DNA of 64,000 bases. Source: Nocardia cyriacigeorgica (lineage in GTDB: Bacteria > Actinomycetota > Actinomycetes > Mycobacteriales > Mycobacteriaceae). The notes under the pieces are model-generated. The model saw only the letters and a program-made list of their open reading frames with translations. It searched no databases and had not been told where the DNA came from. The translations under genes were made by a program, and so were the position numbers. The DNA lies in NCBI RefSeq assembly GCF_029868385.1, contig NZ_JARWNX010000064.1:248001-312000 (forward strand), given 5' to 3'. This document shows, piece after piece, positions 25,441 to 33,491 of the stretch (within the stretch, counting starts at the first letter, position 1; the number at the start of each line of letters is the position of its first letter).

Positions 25441-25456
25441 TGTTTCACGGGAAACA
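25441..25456. other. parS site in the rsmG-parA gap
   Basis: TGTTTCACGGGAAACA, 15 of 16 to consensus; the one change is T to G at position 10. The surrounding 311-bp gap (25427-25737) holds no convincing gene but must contain the parA promoter. Confidence 0.85.
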
Positions 25457-25737
25457 TGGACCGGCGCATGCGAATGGTCACGGATCCGCGTGTCGTGCGC
25501 GCGTCACCGCGATTCAGCTTTCTAATCGCGCTCGGTGCTGGCAAGCTAATGGGCGTCGGGCGTGAGCGTTGGTGCCACGGAGGGATGTGGATGTCACAGC
25601 GGCAGGAGCTCCGCTCGGTCGATCGGGCGCCGCGATCCCGGTTGAGCATCGAGTTCGATCCGACACGGCTTGTTTGACGACACGGCGCCGACGCGGTCGG
25701 GGCACGTGATCTGGAGTTCTCGCGTTAGGAGCTGTCT

Positions 25738-26745
25738 ATGTCGAGCGGTTCAGCGAATGTTTCACGGGAAACATCGCGAGTTCCGGGAATGCTGGATTCC
25801 AGCAATACCGGTCCGGAAGCATTCGGAAGCACACCGTTCGGGAACATCTCCCCCAGCGAGACCCCGATTGCGGCGGAGGCGCATCGCGCGAGCCAGATAC
25901 TGCATCCAGGAAAGGTGACAGTGCCGAAACCGCATGAGCAACGGATCATCACGATCGCCAACCAGAAGGGCGGGGTCGGTAAGACGACCACCGCGGTCAA
26001 TCTGGCGGCGGCCCTGGCACATCAGGGGATGAAGGTGCTCGTGATCGATCTCGACCCACAGGGCAATGCCAGTACCGCGCTGGGAGTCGAGCACCACTCG
26101 GGTGTGCCCTCGAGTTATGAACTGCTGATCGGCGAGATCTCGGTCAAGGACGCGATTCAGCAGAGCCCGCACAGCGAACGGCTGCTCTGCATTCCGGCCA
26201 CGATCGACCTCGCCGGTGCCGAGATCGAATTGGTGTCCATGGTTGCTCGGGAGGGCAGGCTGAAGGCAGCGATTCAAGAAGCCAATATCGCTGGCTACGA
26301 CATCGATTACGTGATGATCGACTGCCCGCCGTCGCTGGGTCTGCTGACGGTGAACGCGATGGTGGCCGCCAAGGAGGTGCTGATCCCGATCCAGTGCGAG
26401 TACTACGCACTCGAGGGTGTCGGGCAGCTGATCCGCAATATCGGTCTCGTGCAATCGCATCTGAACCCCGAATTGCATGTCTCCACCGTGATTCTCACGA
26501 TGTACGACGGTCGGACGAAGCTGGCCGATCAGGTGGCCGAGGAGGTGCGCGGCCACTTCGGTGACGTCGTACTGCGATCGGTCATCCCACGCAGCGTGAA
26601 GGTTTCCGAGGCGCCCGGCTACGGCATGACGGTGCTGGATTACGATCCGGGTTCCCGAGGGGCGATGAGCTACCTTGATGCCGGTCGGGAAATGTCGGCT
26701 CGCGCGGCGGCGAAACGCGCGGCGGTCACCGAAGGTGCGGAGTGA
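25738..26745 (+). CDS. parA: Chromosome partitioning ATPase ParA
   Basis: Deviant Walker-type ATPase of 335 residues; with ParB and parS it segregates newly copied origins. Walker A' ANQKGGVGKTTT (about 74-85), A-motif VIDLDPQGNASTALG (about 101-115), Walker B VMIDCPPSLG. The N-terminal ~60 residues are extra and disordered; NVSRET at residues 7-12 is encoded by a parS site. AGGAG lies 7 bases ahead of ATG 25738; a GTG at 25921 (VPKPHEQR) would omit the extension. parB follows 52 bp later. Confidence 0.96.
   Translation: MSSGSANVSRETSRVPGMLDSSNTGPEAFGSTPFGNISPSETPIAAEAHRASQILHPGKVTVPKPHEQRIITIANQKGGVGKTTTAVNLAAALAHQGMKVLVIDLDPQGNASTALGVEHHSGVPSSYELLIGEISVKDAIQQSPHSERLLCIPATIDLAGAEIELVSMVAREGRLKAAIQEANIAGYDIDYVMIDCPPSLGLLTVNAMVAAKEVLIPIQCEYYALEGVGQLIRNIGLVQSHLNPELHVSTVILTMYDGRTKLADQVAEEVRGHFGDVVLRSVIPRSVKVSEAPGYGMTVLDYDPGSRGAMSYLDAGREMSARAAAKRAAVTEGAE
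25758..25773. other. parS site inside the 5' end of parA
   Basis: TGTTTCACGGGAAACA, identical to the site at 25441, encoding part of NVSRET in ParA. ParB bound here lies over the start of its own operon and could repress it. Confidence 0.85.
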
Positions 26746-26797
26746 CGCAGGTCGTGCCGACCTGCGGCGGCGGTGAAACGAGAAAGGGGTAGGCCCG

Positions 26798-27811
26798 ATG
26801 AGTCAGGCTAAAAAGGGTGGGCTCGGACGCGGTCTCGCAGCGTTGATCCCGACCGGACCGACGTCGACCGGTCTCGGTGACGCCGCCGCGAGTGTGGTCA
26901 TCGGGGTCGACCCCGGACCACTCCAGCCCGCCACGGCGTTCCTGCATCGGGTGCCCGACTCCCCCGACACCGCCGAACTCGACTCCCCCGGCGATGCGGT
27001 GTACCGCGAGATCCCGCCGGATGCCATCGAGCCGAACCCCAAGCAGCCACGTCAGGTCTTCCAAGAGGATGCGCTCGCCGAGCTGGTGCATTCGATTCGT
27101 GAGTTCGGGCTCATGCAACCGATCGTGGTGCGACGGCTCGACACCAACCCCGACCGCTATCAGCTCGTCATGGGTGAGCGCCGCTGGCGGGCCTGTCAGG
27201 AGGCCGGGCTGACCACCATTCCGGCCATCGTCCGGGAGACCGACGACGGTTCGATGCTGCGTGACGCGCTGTTGGAGAACATCCACCGCGTGCAGCTCAA
27301 TCCCCTCGAAGAGGCCGCCGCGTATCAGCAGCTGCTCGAGGAGTTCGACGTCACCCACGAGGAACTGGCGGATCGGATCGGTCGCTCACGTTCGGCGGTG
27401 ACGAATATGATCCGGCTACTGAAGCTGCCGGTGCCGGTGCAGCGGCGGGTCGCTGCCGGTGTGTTGTCCGCCGGACACGCGCGTGCCGTCCTCGGTTTGG
27501 AAGCGGGTCCCGATGCCCAAGAGGTGCTCGCGGCCCGCATCGTCGCCGAGGGGATGTCGGTGCGTGCCACCGAGGAGGCCGTCACACTGGCGAACCGCGA
27601 ACCCGAGAACGCCGCTCCCCCGGCTCCTCGGCGTAAGCCATTGCACGCGCCGGGATTACAGGATGTGGCCGAGCGACTATCGGAATCGTTCGACACTCGC
27701 GTGACGGTGAGTTTGGGCAAGCGCAAGGGCAAGATCGTCGTCGAGTTCGGCTCGGTCGATGATCTCGAGCGCATTGTCGGTCTGATGCAGCAGAACGACA
27801 TCGGAACCTAA
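26798..27811 (+). CDS. parB: Chromosome partitioning protein ParB
   Basis: CTP-dependent clamp of 337 residues that loads at parS and spreads. N-terminal KKGGLGRGLAALIP is the short ParA-stimulating peptide; CTP-binding motifs ending in MGERRWRACQEAG (about 125-137); HTH around TREELADRIGRSRSAVTN-like sequence (about 188-206); C-terminal dimerisation domain (about 285-337). It follows parA in one operon. The encoded protein should read the parS sites at 14796, 24684, 25441 and 25758. Confidence 0.96.
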   Translation: MSQAKKGGLGRGLAALIPTGPTSTGLGDAAASVVIGVDPGPLQPATAFLHRVPDSPDTAELDSPGDAVYREIPPDAIEPNPKQPRQVFQEDALAELVHSIREFGLMQPIVVRRLDTNPDRYQLVMGERRWRACQEAGLTTIPAIVRETDDGSMLRDALLENIHRVQLNPLEEAAAYQQLLEEFDVTHEELADRIGRSRSAVTNMIRLLKLPVPVQRRVAAGVLSAGHARAVLGLEAGPDAQEVLAARIVAEGMSVRATEEAVTLANREPENAAPPAPRRKPLHAPGLQDVAERLSESFDTRVTVSLGKRKGKIVVEFGSVDDLERIVGLMQQNDIGT

Positions 27812-27977
27812 CGAAATCGAGCCTGTGCAGCTGTGAACACAACCCTGCCGCCGAAACGTCACTGTGACGGCGAATGGGATATCGCACAGAGCCCCTGACC
27901 GAACAGCACAGTGACGTGGAATGAGGCGGGTTCGCTTTGATCGCATATTCTTGCTGGCGAGAAGACAGTGATGCGGC

Positions 27978-28757
27978 GTGAGCGTGGATGAATCGGACAG
28001 CTGGAGGCTGAGCAGAGCGGTGTCGACCAGCGTCACAGCATTGACCCTGGACGGGCTGGACCAACTGCCCGCACACGCCCGGCGCTGTGTGTTCTGGGAG
28101 ATCGATCCGGCCGTCGCGGCCGACTCGCAGGAGTTCAGCGATCCGGTCTTCGAGAAGGAGGCCTGGCTGTCGACGGTCATGCTGGAATGGGGTTCCTGCG
28201 GACAGGTCGCCACCGTCGACGGGAATTCGGCCGGGTGCGCGCTGTACGCGCCACCGAGCGCCGTTCCGCGGGCCACGCTGTTCCCCACCTCCCCCGTCAG
28301 CCCGGACGCCATCCTGCTGACCACGCTGCGGGTCGAGCAGCCGAACCAGGACTCCGACATTGCCTACCGGCTGATTCAGGCCGCAGTGACCGATCTGATG
28401 CGTCGCGGTGTCCGAGCGCTGGAAGTCTTCGGCCTGCGCGCCGATCCGCCGAGCACCGCGCTCTCGGATCGGTCCATGGGGTCCATGACGTTGATGGAAC
28501 GCATCGCGACGCCGGTACGCGACCGTTTGCGCAGCTCCGGCCGGGCGACCGCACGCTGCTCACCGGAAACCTGCATGATCGATGCCGACTTCCTCGAGGA
28601 GGCCGGGTTCGAGGTCGTCGCAGCGCATCACCGGTTCCCTCGGCTGCGATTGGAACTCGATTCCGATCACGGTTGGAAGGAAGATGTGGAGCGTGCGCTG
28701 GATCAACTGCTCGCGGCCGCCTCGATGACGGTGCCGACGCGCGTTCTCAGCCTCTGA
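27978..28757 (+). CDS. GNAT-like acetyltransferase, Rv3916c homologue
   Basis: Protein of 259 residues. The central part (about 75-185) has GNAT traits: AGCALYAPPSAVPRA, LLTTLRVEQPNQDSDIAYRLIQAAVTDLMRRGVRALEVFG (acyl-CoA loop region with Gln/Arg spacing), and a C-terminal CMIDADFLEEAGFEVVAAHHRFPRLRLEL strand-helix-strand typical of acetyltransferases. The actual substrate is unknown. Position between parB and cwlM matches M. tuberculosis Rv3916c. Converges with cwlM; a strong hairpin separates the stops. Confidence 0.75.
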   Translation: MSVDESDSWRLSRAVSTSVTALTLDGLDQLPAHARRCVFWEIDPAVAADSQEFSDPVFEKEAWLSTVMLEWGSCGQVATVDGNSAGCALYAPPSAVPRATLFPTSPVSPDAILLTTLRVEQPNQDSDIAYRLIQAAVTDLMRRGVRALEVFGLRADPPSTALSDRSMGSMTLMERIATPVRDRLRSSGRATARCSPETCMIDADFLEEAGFEVVAAHHRFPRLRLELDSDHGWKEDVERALDQLLAAASMTVPTRVLSL

Positions 28758-28773
28758 CAGCCACCGAACGACA

Positions 28774-28805
28774 CTGCCCCGCCGACACTGTGTGCGGCGG
28801 GGCAG
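28774..28805. terminator. Bidirectional terminator between convergent genes
   Basis: CTGCCCCGCCG (28774-28784) pairs perfectly with CGGCGGGGCAG (28795-28805), loop ACACTGTGTG. It lies between the stops of the Rv3916c homologue (+) and cwlM (-). Confidence 0.85.
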
Positions 28806-28822
28806 ATTCGTGTGTGGGGCGG

Positions 28823-30013
28823 CTATCCGCGATCGGCGGCGGCCAGTTCCTCGGCGAGCAGTTCGGCGAAGGTGTAGGTGCCGGTGGGCTGATCGTCCTG
28901 ACCCAGCAGATACAGCCGCTTCACCGACACCAGGATCGCCTCGGCGATGACATCGCGCATCCGTGGATTGGTGAGCACCGACGCGTCGTATTCGTTTGTC
29001 AGATAACCGATATCGACCTGAACCGTCGGCATTTTGGTGAGCCGCAGCAGATCCCAGGTGCGCTGATGGGTGCGGCAGTCCTGCAAGGAGGTCCGTGCGA
29101 CCACTTCACGCTGGATGAACCCGGCCAGCACCTGTCCGATCATCGAGACCGAGCCGTGCGAATTGCCGAAGTAGAAGCCCGCGACACCGTTGGCCGAGGA
29201 GCTGGGGTTGTTGGCGCAGCGCAGCGAGATCATCAGGTCGGCGTCGAACGCGTTGGAGGTGTCGGCACGTTCGGCGTCGGTGGGGTTGGCGCCCCATGGA
29301 CGGGACAGGAACGTCTCCATCCCGGTCGCCGCCATCCGGCCCTCGAGCCGACTGGCCAGATCCCACAGGATCTCCGATTCGTAGACCTCGCCGAATTCGG
29401 TGGGTACGGCATGCCCTTTGTCCGGCCCGCCGAGGCCCGGGTCGATGACGATCCGCTTACCGGTCAGCTGCGGACCCGCGCGGTGCACCACCTCTTCCTC
29501 GGCGATGCGATGCGGATTACCGCCGGTCACCCTGGCGCCGAGCAGTTCGAGCGAACGCAGGGTGTCCGGGCCACAGATACCGTCGGCCGAGAGCCCGATC
29601 TCGCGCTGGAACGCGGTGAGCCCGTCGTGGGTGTGCGGACCGAAGTAGCCGTCGACACGGTGCACATAGAAGCCGAGGTCCTGGAGCCGCCGCTGGAGCG
29701 TCGCCACATCATCACCATAGAGCGGCGCGGACAGCTGATAGATCAGCGTGCGTGCGCCGAGCCGGTAGGAGGCCTCTTTGAGAGCCCGATACGTCGCCGG
29801 GCCCACAACACCGTCCACGAGCAGCCCACGATGCTGTTGGAACGCGCGCACCGCGGAGTCGAGCTGGTGATCGAAGGTGGCGTCGGTGTCTTTCCAGTAT
29901 TCACGCGCGTCCTCGCCATCGAGGTTGTGCGCGTGTAGGAAACCCAGACTTGCCAGGGTGCTCCGAACCTCTGCGACGGCTGGACCGGTATCGCCGTGAC
30001 GAAGTCGGTGCAT
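28823..30013 (-). CDS. cwlM: CwlM, amidase-fold regulator of peptidoglycan synthesis
   Basis: Protein of 396 residues. Two peptidoglycan-binding repeats (about 7-70 GDTGPAVAEVRSTLASLGF and 95-160 GDDVATLQRRLQDLGFYVHRVDGYFG) precede an Amidase_3 fold (about 183-375). The amidase metal ligands are degenerate: DPGLGG replaces DPGHGG, LRCANN replaces the SxHxN histidine motif, and QVDIGYLTN replaces the catalytic Glu region. No signal peptide. In mycobacteria CwlM is a cytoplasmic PknB-phosphorylated activator of MurA; the Thr-containing C-terminus (GTYTFAELL) resembles the phosphorylated tail. ATG 30013. Confidence 0.9.
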   Translation of the reverse strand: MHRLRHGDTGPAVAEVRSTLASLGFLHAHNLDGEDAREYWKDTDATFDHQLDSAVRAFQQHRGLLVDGVVGPATYRALKEASYRLGARTLIYQLSAPLYGDDVATLQRRLQDLGFYVHRVDGYFGPHTHDGLTAFQREIGLSADGICGPDTLRSLELLGARVTGGNPHRIAEEEVVHRAGPQLTGKRIVIDPGLGGPDKGHAVPTEFGEVYESEILWDLASRLEGRMAATGMETFLSRPWGANPTDAERADTSNAFDADLMISLRCANNPSSSANGVAGFYFGNSHGSVSMIGQVLAGFIQREVVARTSLQDCRTHQRTWDLLRLTKMPTVQVDIGYLTNEYDASVLTNPRMRDVIAEAILVSVKRLYLLGQDDQPTGTYTFAELLAEELAAADRG

Positions 30014-30209
30014 GCGTGAGAGCCCTTTCCCTTCCGTCAGCCCGGGTACCCACCAATGCGATGGGTTACACCCTCGCACCACCGGAGCGTCGCGTCGATT
30101 GTCTCAGACCCGGACCGAATTTCGACAATTCCGGGTCTGGGCATACTACGGCGCGTCGCCGGTGTGCGATGCCATACGGCGGAGTTCGCCGTAGTGATCG
30201 TCGAGGGAG

Positions 30210-30536
30210 TCAGATGACGCCGTCGAGTTCGCGCAGCAGGGCGGCTTTGCCCTTTGCCCCGACGATCTGCTTGACCGGCTTGCCACCGGCGAACAGCATC
30301 ATAGTTGGCAGCGACAGGATCTGATAATCCTTGGCGGTGACCGGGTTGGCGTCCACGTCCAGCTTGGCGACGGTCAGCTTATCGGCATGGGTGCCCGCGA
30401 TCTCCTCCAGCACCGGCGCGACCATCTTGCATGGACCGCACCAGTCCGCCCAGAAGTCGACCAGAACCGGCTTCTCGCTGAGCAGGACGTCATCGGCGAA
30501 GGTGGCGTCGGTGACGGTGATGGTGCTCTCGGACAT
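30210..30536 (-). CDS. trxA: Thioredoxin
   Basis: Thioredoxin of 108 residues with the active site FWADWCGPCKM (Cys33 and Cys36) and cis-Pro region LSLPTMMLF. It keeps cytosolic protein thiols reduced, using electrons from TrxB, whose gene lies 110 bp upstream on the same strand. Corresponds to M. tuberculosis trxC. Start ATG 30536 with GAGGAG-like sequence ahead. Confidence 0.96.
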   Translation of the reverse strand: MSESTITVTDATFADDVLLSEKPVLVDFWADWCGPCKMVAPVLEEIAGTHADKLTVAKLDVDANPVTAKDYQILSLPTMMLFAGGKPVKQIVGAKGKAALLRELDGVI

Positions 30537-30646
30537 GGGGTTTCTCCTCGTACGGCAGCGGTGGTGATTGTCGGTACGGCGGGCGCCCGGTGCTTACCGG
30601 GCCGCCCGGCTCCAGGCGCTGACCCGCGCCTGCCGGATGGTTCGGA

Positions 30647-31633
30647 TCAGTTGGCGGGGACCGCGACCGGGCGATCGGCGTGGTCGAGGGTGTTGCTGGT
30701 GATATCGCCCTGGTCGGCGAGCCAGCGCTCGGCGTCGATCGCGGCGCGGCAGCCGGTGCCCGCGGCGGTGATGGCCTGCCGGTAGGTGTGATCGACCAGA
30801 TCGCCCGCGGCGAAGACGCCGGGCACAGCGGTGGCGGTGGACGGGTCGGACACCTTCACATAGCCCTCGTCGTCGAGTTCGACCTGGCCGCGCACGAGTT
30901 CACTGCGCGGATCGTGGCCGATCGCGACGAACATGCCGGTGGCGGCGAGTTCGGAGGTTTCGCCGGTGCGGGTGTCGCGCAGGGTGAGGCTGGTCACGCT
31001 CGTATCGCCGTTGACGGAAGCGACTTCGGCATTGGTGACGAAGCGGATCTTCTCGTTGGCCTTGGCGCGCTCCAGCATGATGCGCGAGGCCCGGAACTCC
31101 TCGCGCCGGTGCACGATGGTGACGCTGGAGGCGAACTTGGTGAGGAAGGTCGCTTCCTCCATGGCCGAATCGCCGCCGCCGACCACGACGATGTCCTGGC
31201 CCTTGAAGAAGAAGCCGTCGCAGGTGGCGCACGCGCTGACACCGCGGCCGAGCAGCTTCTGCTCACCGGGGACGTCGAGGTAACGGGCGGCCGAGCCCAT
31301 GGCGAGGATCACGGCGTAGGCCTCGAAGGTCTCGTCACCGACGGTGACCTTCTTGACCGGACCGCTCAGATCGATGGCGTCGACGTCTTCGGTGCGGATC
31401 TCGGCGCCGAAGCGCTTGGCCTGGTCACGCATCTGCTCCATCAGGTCGGGGCCCATGATGCCGTCGCGGAAACCGGGGAAGTTCTCCACCTCGGTGGTGG
31501 TCATCAGGGCGCCACCGAACTGCGTTCCCTCGAACAGCAGCGGCTGGAGTTCGGCGCGGGCCGCGTAGACGGCGGCGGTGTAGCCGGCGGGGCCGGAGCC
31601 GACGATGATCAGGTCGCGAACTGGCGTGCTCAT
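30647..31633 (-). CDS. trxB: Thioredoxin reductase
   Basis: NADPH-dependent flavoenzyme of 328 residues. FAD motif IIVGSGPAGYTAAVYAARA (9-27), redox centre CATCDG (Cys135, Cys138), NADPH motif VVVGGGDSAMEEATFL (about 147-162) and the C-terminal FAD loop GVFAAGDLVDHTYRQA. It reduces the thioredoxin encoded next. The sigM-antisigma-trxB-trxA order is the same as in mycobacteria, where SigM belongs to this locus. Confidence 0.96.
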   Translation of the reverse strand: MSTPVRDLIIVGSGPAGYTAAVYAARAELQPLLFEGTQFGGALMTTTEVENFPGFRDGIMGPDLMEQMRDQAKRFGAEIRTEDVDAIDLSGPVKKVTVGDETFEAYAVILAMGSAARYLDVPGEQKLLGRGVSACATCDGFFFKGQDIVVVGGGDSAMEEATFLTKFASSVTIVHRREEFRASRIMLERAKANEKIRFVTNAEVASVNGDTSVTSLTLRDTRTGETSELAATGMFVAIGHDPRSELVRGQVELDDEGYVKVSDPSTATAVPGVFAAGDLVDHTYRQAITAAGTGCRAAIDAERWLADQGDITSNTLDHADRPVAVPAN

Positions 31634-31711
31634 GGGGCCCTTCCGAAAGACATCAACGGGACGTGTCGGTCAACAACAGCGTAAACGCACTTGTTCCCCC
31701 GGGTGGGCGGG

Positions 31712-32515
31712 CTATCCGATGTCGGTGACGGCCAACACTCCCGGCTCGCCCGTGCGGCAGCCGGGCTCGACCACCAGCGCGGTGATGCCTCCGGGGGTGG
31801 TGCCCGCGACCAGGATCAGTACCGCGTCGGCGCCACGGAAGGTCATATCGGTGGAGCCGAGGACCGTGCGGTCGTATCCGGCGGCCGCGACGCAGCCGGC
31901 CAGTTCGGCGGAATCGGCGAGCGGTCCGGCGACGTCGTGGCGCCCGAGCGCACCGAGCGCGACCGTGGCGTCGAGATCTTCACCCGGCGAGGTGTCGACG
32001 GTGGTCGGACCCGCGGTGGGGCTGACGGTGCCATTGTCGCGCACGGTGGCGACCACGATCGCCGCGCAGGCGATGACCGCGACGGCCGCCGCGGCCGCGG
32101 TGAGCATGCGCATCCGGCGTCGACGGCGCTCGTCGAGCGAAACCACCGGAGCAGCCGGACTCGTTGGTATACCGGGTGATTCGGCCTCGTACCGCGTCGC
32201 GTCGGAGAGCCCGGGTAGTTCGGTTATCCGCGCGGTCGGTTCCGCATCCGGTTCGGCGGGGCCCAGTTCCTCGGCCCATTGCCACAGGCGCGCCGATACC
32301 TCGTCGGGCATCGGGTGGATGATCCGGTCGTCGCGACCGAGGGCGCGTAGCTGCGCGCTGACCTCGTCGAGTGACCGTAGGTACTGCTGGGCCTCCGGAT
32401 CGCCATGGACCGCGGGCCACAACTGTTCGCTCTGTTCGCGCGAGAGGTTGTCGGCGTGCAGGTCGGCGAGCAGCTCCGCCGAAAACGGAGGCTGCGGAAC
32501 GGATCGGGTCGCCAT
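31712..32515 (-). CDS. Membrane anti-sigma factor for SigM (Rv3912-like)
   Basis: Protein of 267 residues. A cytoplasmic N-terminal part (about 1-135) has LLADLHADNLSREQSEQLWPAV and a second helix set; one membrane helix MLTAAAAAVAVIACAAIVVATV (about 137-158) follows RRRRRMR; the rest is exported and may sense the envelope. No HxxxCxxC zinc motif, as for Rv3912. It directly follows sigM in the operon, the usual place for an anti-sigma factor. The pairing is inferred from position and topology. Confidence 0.75.
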   Translation of the reverse strand: MATRSVPQPPFSAELLADLHADNLSREQSEQLWPAVHGDPEAQQYLRSLDEVSAQLRALGRDDRIIHPMPDEVSARLWQWAEELGPAEPDAEPTARITELPGLSDATRYEAESPGIPTSPAAPVVSLDERRRRRMRMLTAAAAAVAVIACAAIVVATVRDNGTVSPTAGPTTVDTSPGEDLDATVALGALGRHDVAGPLADSAELAGCVAAAGYDRTVLGSTDMTFRGADAVLILVAGTTPGGITALVVEPGCRTGEPGVLAVTDIG

Positions 32516-32619
32516 CCCACCTCCAAGTGTTCCTACATTTGACCTTGCACGCAGCCCGGTGAATGCCAGGCGGCGGTTACATCGTCTCGTGGTTCGTCAC
32601 TATTACTGACGCAACAGGG

Positions 32620-33276
32620 TCACATCCGGTTCCCTGGATCCCGCAGAAATTCCAAACGTTCGCCGAGCCGCTGTCTGGCGCGGGCACAGCGACTTTTGAT
32701 GGTCCCCTCCGGAACGCCGAGCATCGCGGCCGCGTCCGACACGCTATACCCCTCCAGATCGACGGCGACGATGGCGGTGCGTTGATCCGGTGGTAGCGAG
32801 AACAGGGCGCGGTCGACCACCATCGACATCTCCAGCCTGGCGATGTCATCACGGTCGTCGGCGGGTTCCGGCATGTTCTCCGGCGTCAGCGAGAACGCGC
32901 GTCTGGTCTTGTTGCGCCGGATGCGGTCGAGGCAGGCATTGACCACGATCGCGTGCAGCCAGCTGCGCACCTCGGATTCGGCGCGGAACGAGCCAGCGGT
33001 GCGGTGCGCCGACAGCAGCGCGTCCTGGAGCGAGTCGGCGGCGTCCTCACGGGTGTAGGAGGTGCGTACCGCGGTCTGCCAGAGGTGGTCGTTATGCCTG
33101 CGCAGCAGTTCGGCGAAGGCGTGCGGGGTTCCATCGGCGTGGGCTCGCAGCAGTTGGGCGTCGGTGGCTTCGGCGAGAATGAACGCGTCCGCGCGCGCGG
33201 CGACGGATGGTGGCCTCCCTCTGCGGGAGCCCTCGTTCACTTCGGACGACAATGCCAACCCCTTGGACGCGCTCAC
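32620..33276 (-). CDS. sigM: ECF RNA polymerase sigma factor SigM
   Basis: ECF sigma factor of 218 residues with region 2 (TPHAFAELLRRHNDHLWQTA, then TREDAADSLQDALLSAHR, about 50-95) and region 4 (LPPDQRTAIVAVDLEGYSVSDAA then VPEGTIKSRCARARQRL, about 155-205). It is followed by its probable anti-sigma gene and the thioredoxin genes, matching the M. tuberculosis sigM locus. GTG 33276 is uncertain; a GTG at about 33240 is also possible. The 215-bp gap upstream should hold its promoter. Confidence 0.92.
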   Translation of the reverse strand: MSASKGLALSSEVNEGSRRGRPPSVAARADAFILAEATDAQLLRAHADGTPHAFAELLRRHNDHLWQTAVRTSYTREDAADSLQDALLSAHRTAGSFRAESEVRSWLHAIVVNACLDRIRRNKTRRAFSLTPENMPEPADDRDDIARLEMSMVVDRALFSLPPDQRTAIVAVDLEGYSVSDAAAMLGVPEGTIKSRCARARQRLGERLEFLRDPGNRM

Positions 33277-33491
33277 CGGAGTGCCCGACCGAGATGGCCG
33301 GGCACCGAAGAAATCGCAGCATGCAGGGATCGAAACGCCTGATCCCGAGAGGCTCCCCTGCTGAGAGCGCGAGCAGAATCATAACGTGGGTAACGATTCG
33401 GTAGCAACCGATCCGTCAGCGTGGCCGCACCGCGATCTCTCCGTGATCTGTTAGGCGTTATGCCTGGTGAGAGCGGGTGCGGTCGGTGTGA

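Noticed and set aside
30175..30193. Hairpin TACGGCG-GAGTT-CGCCGTA after trxA
   Set aside because: Short 7-bp stem and no T-run; too weak to call a terminator.
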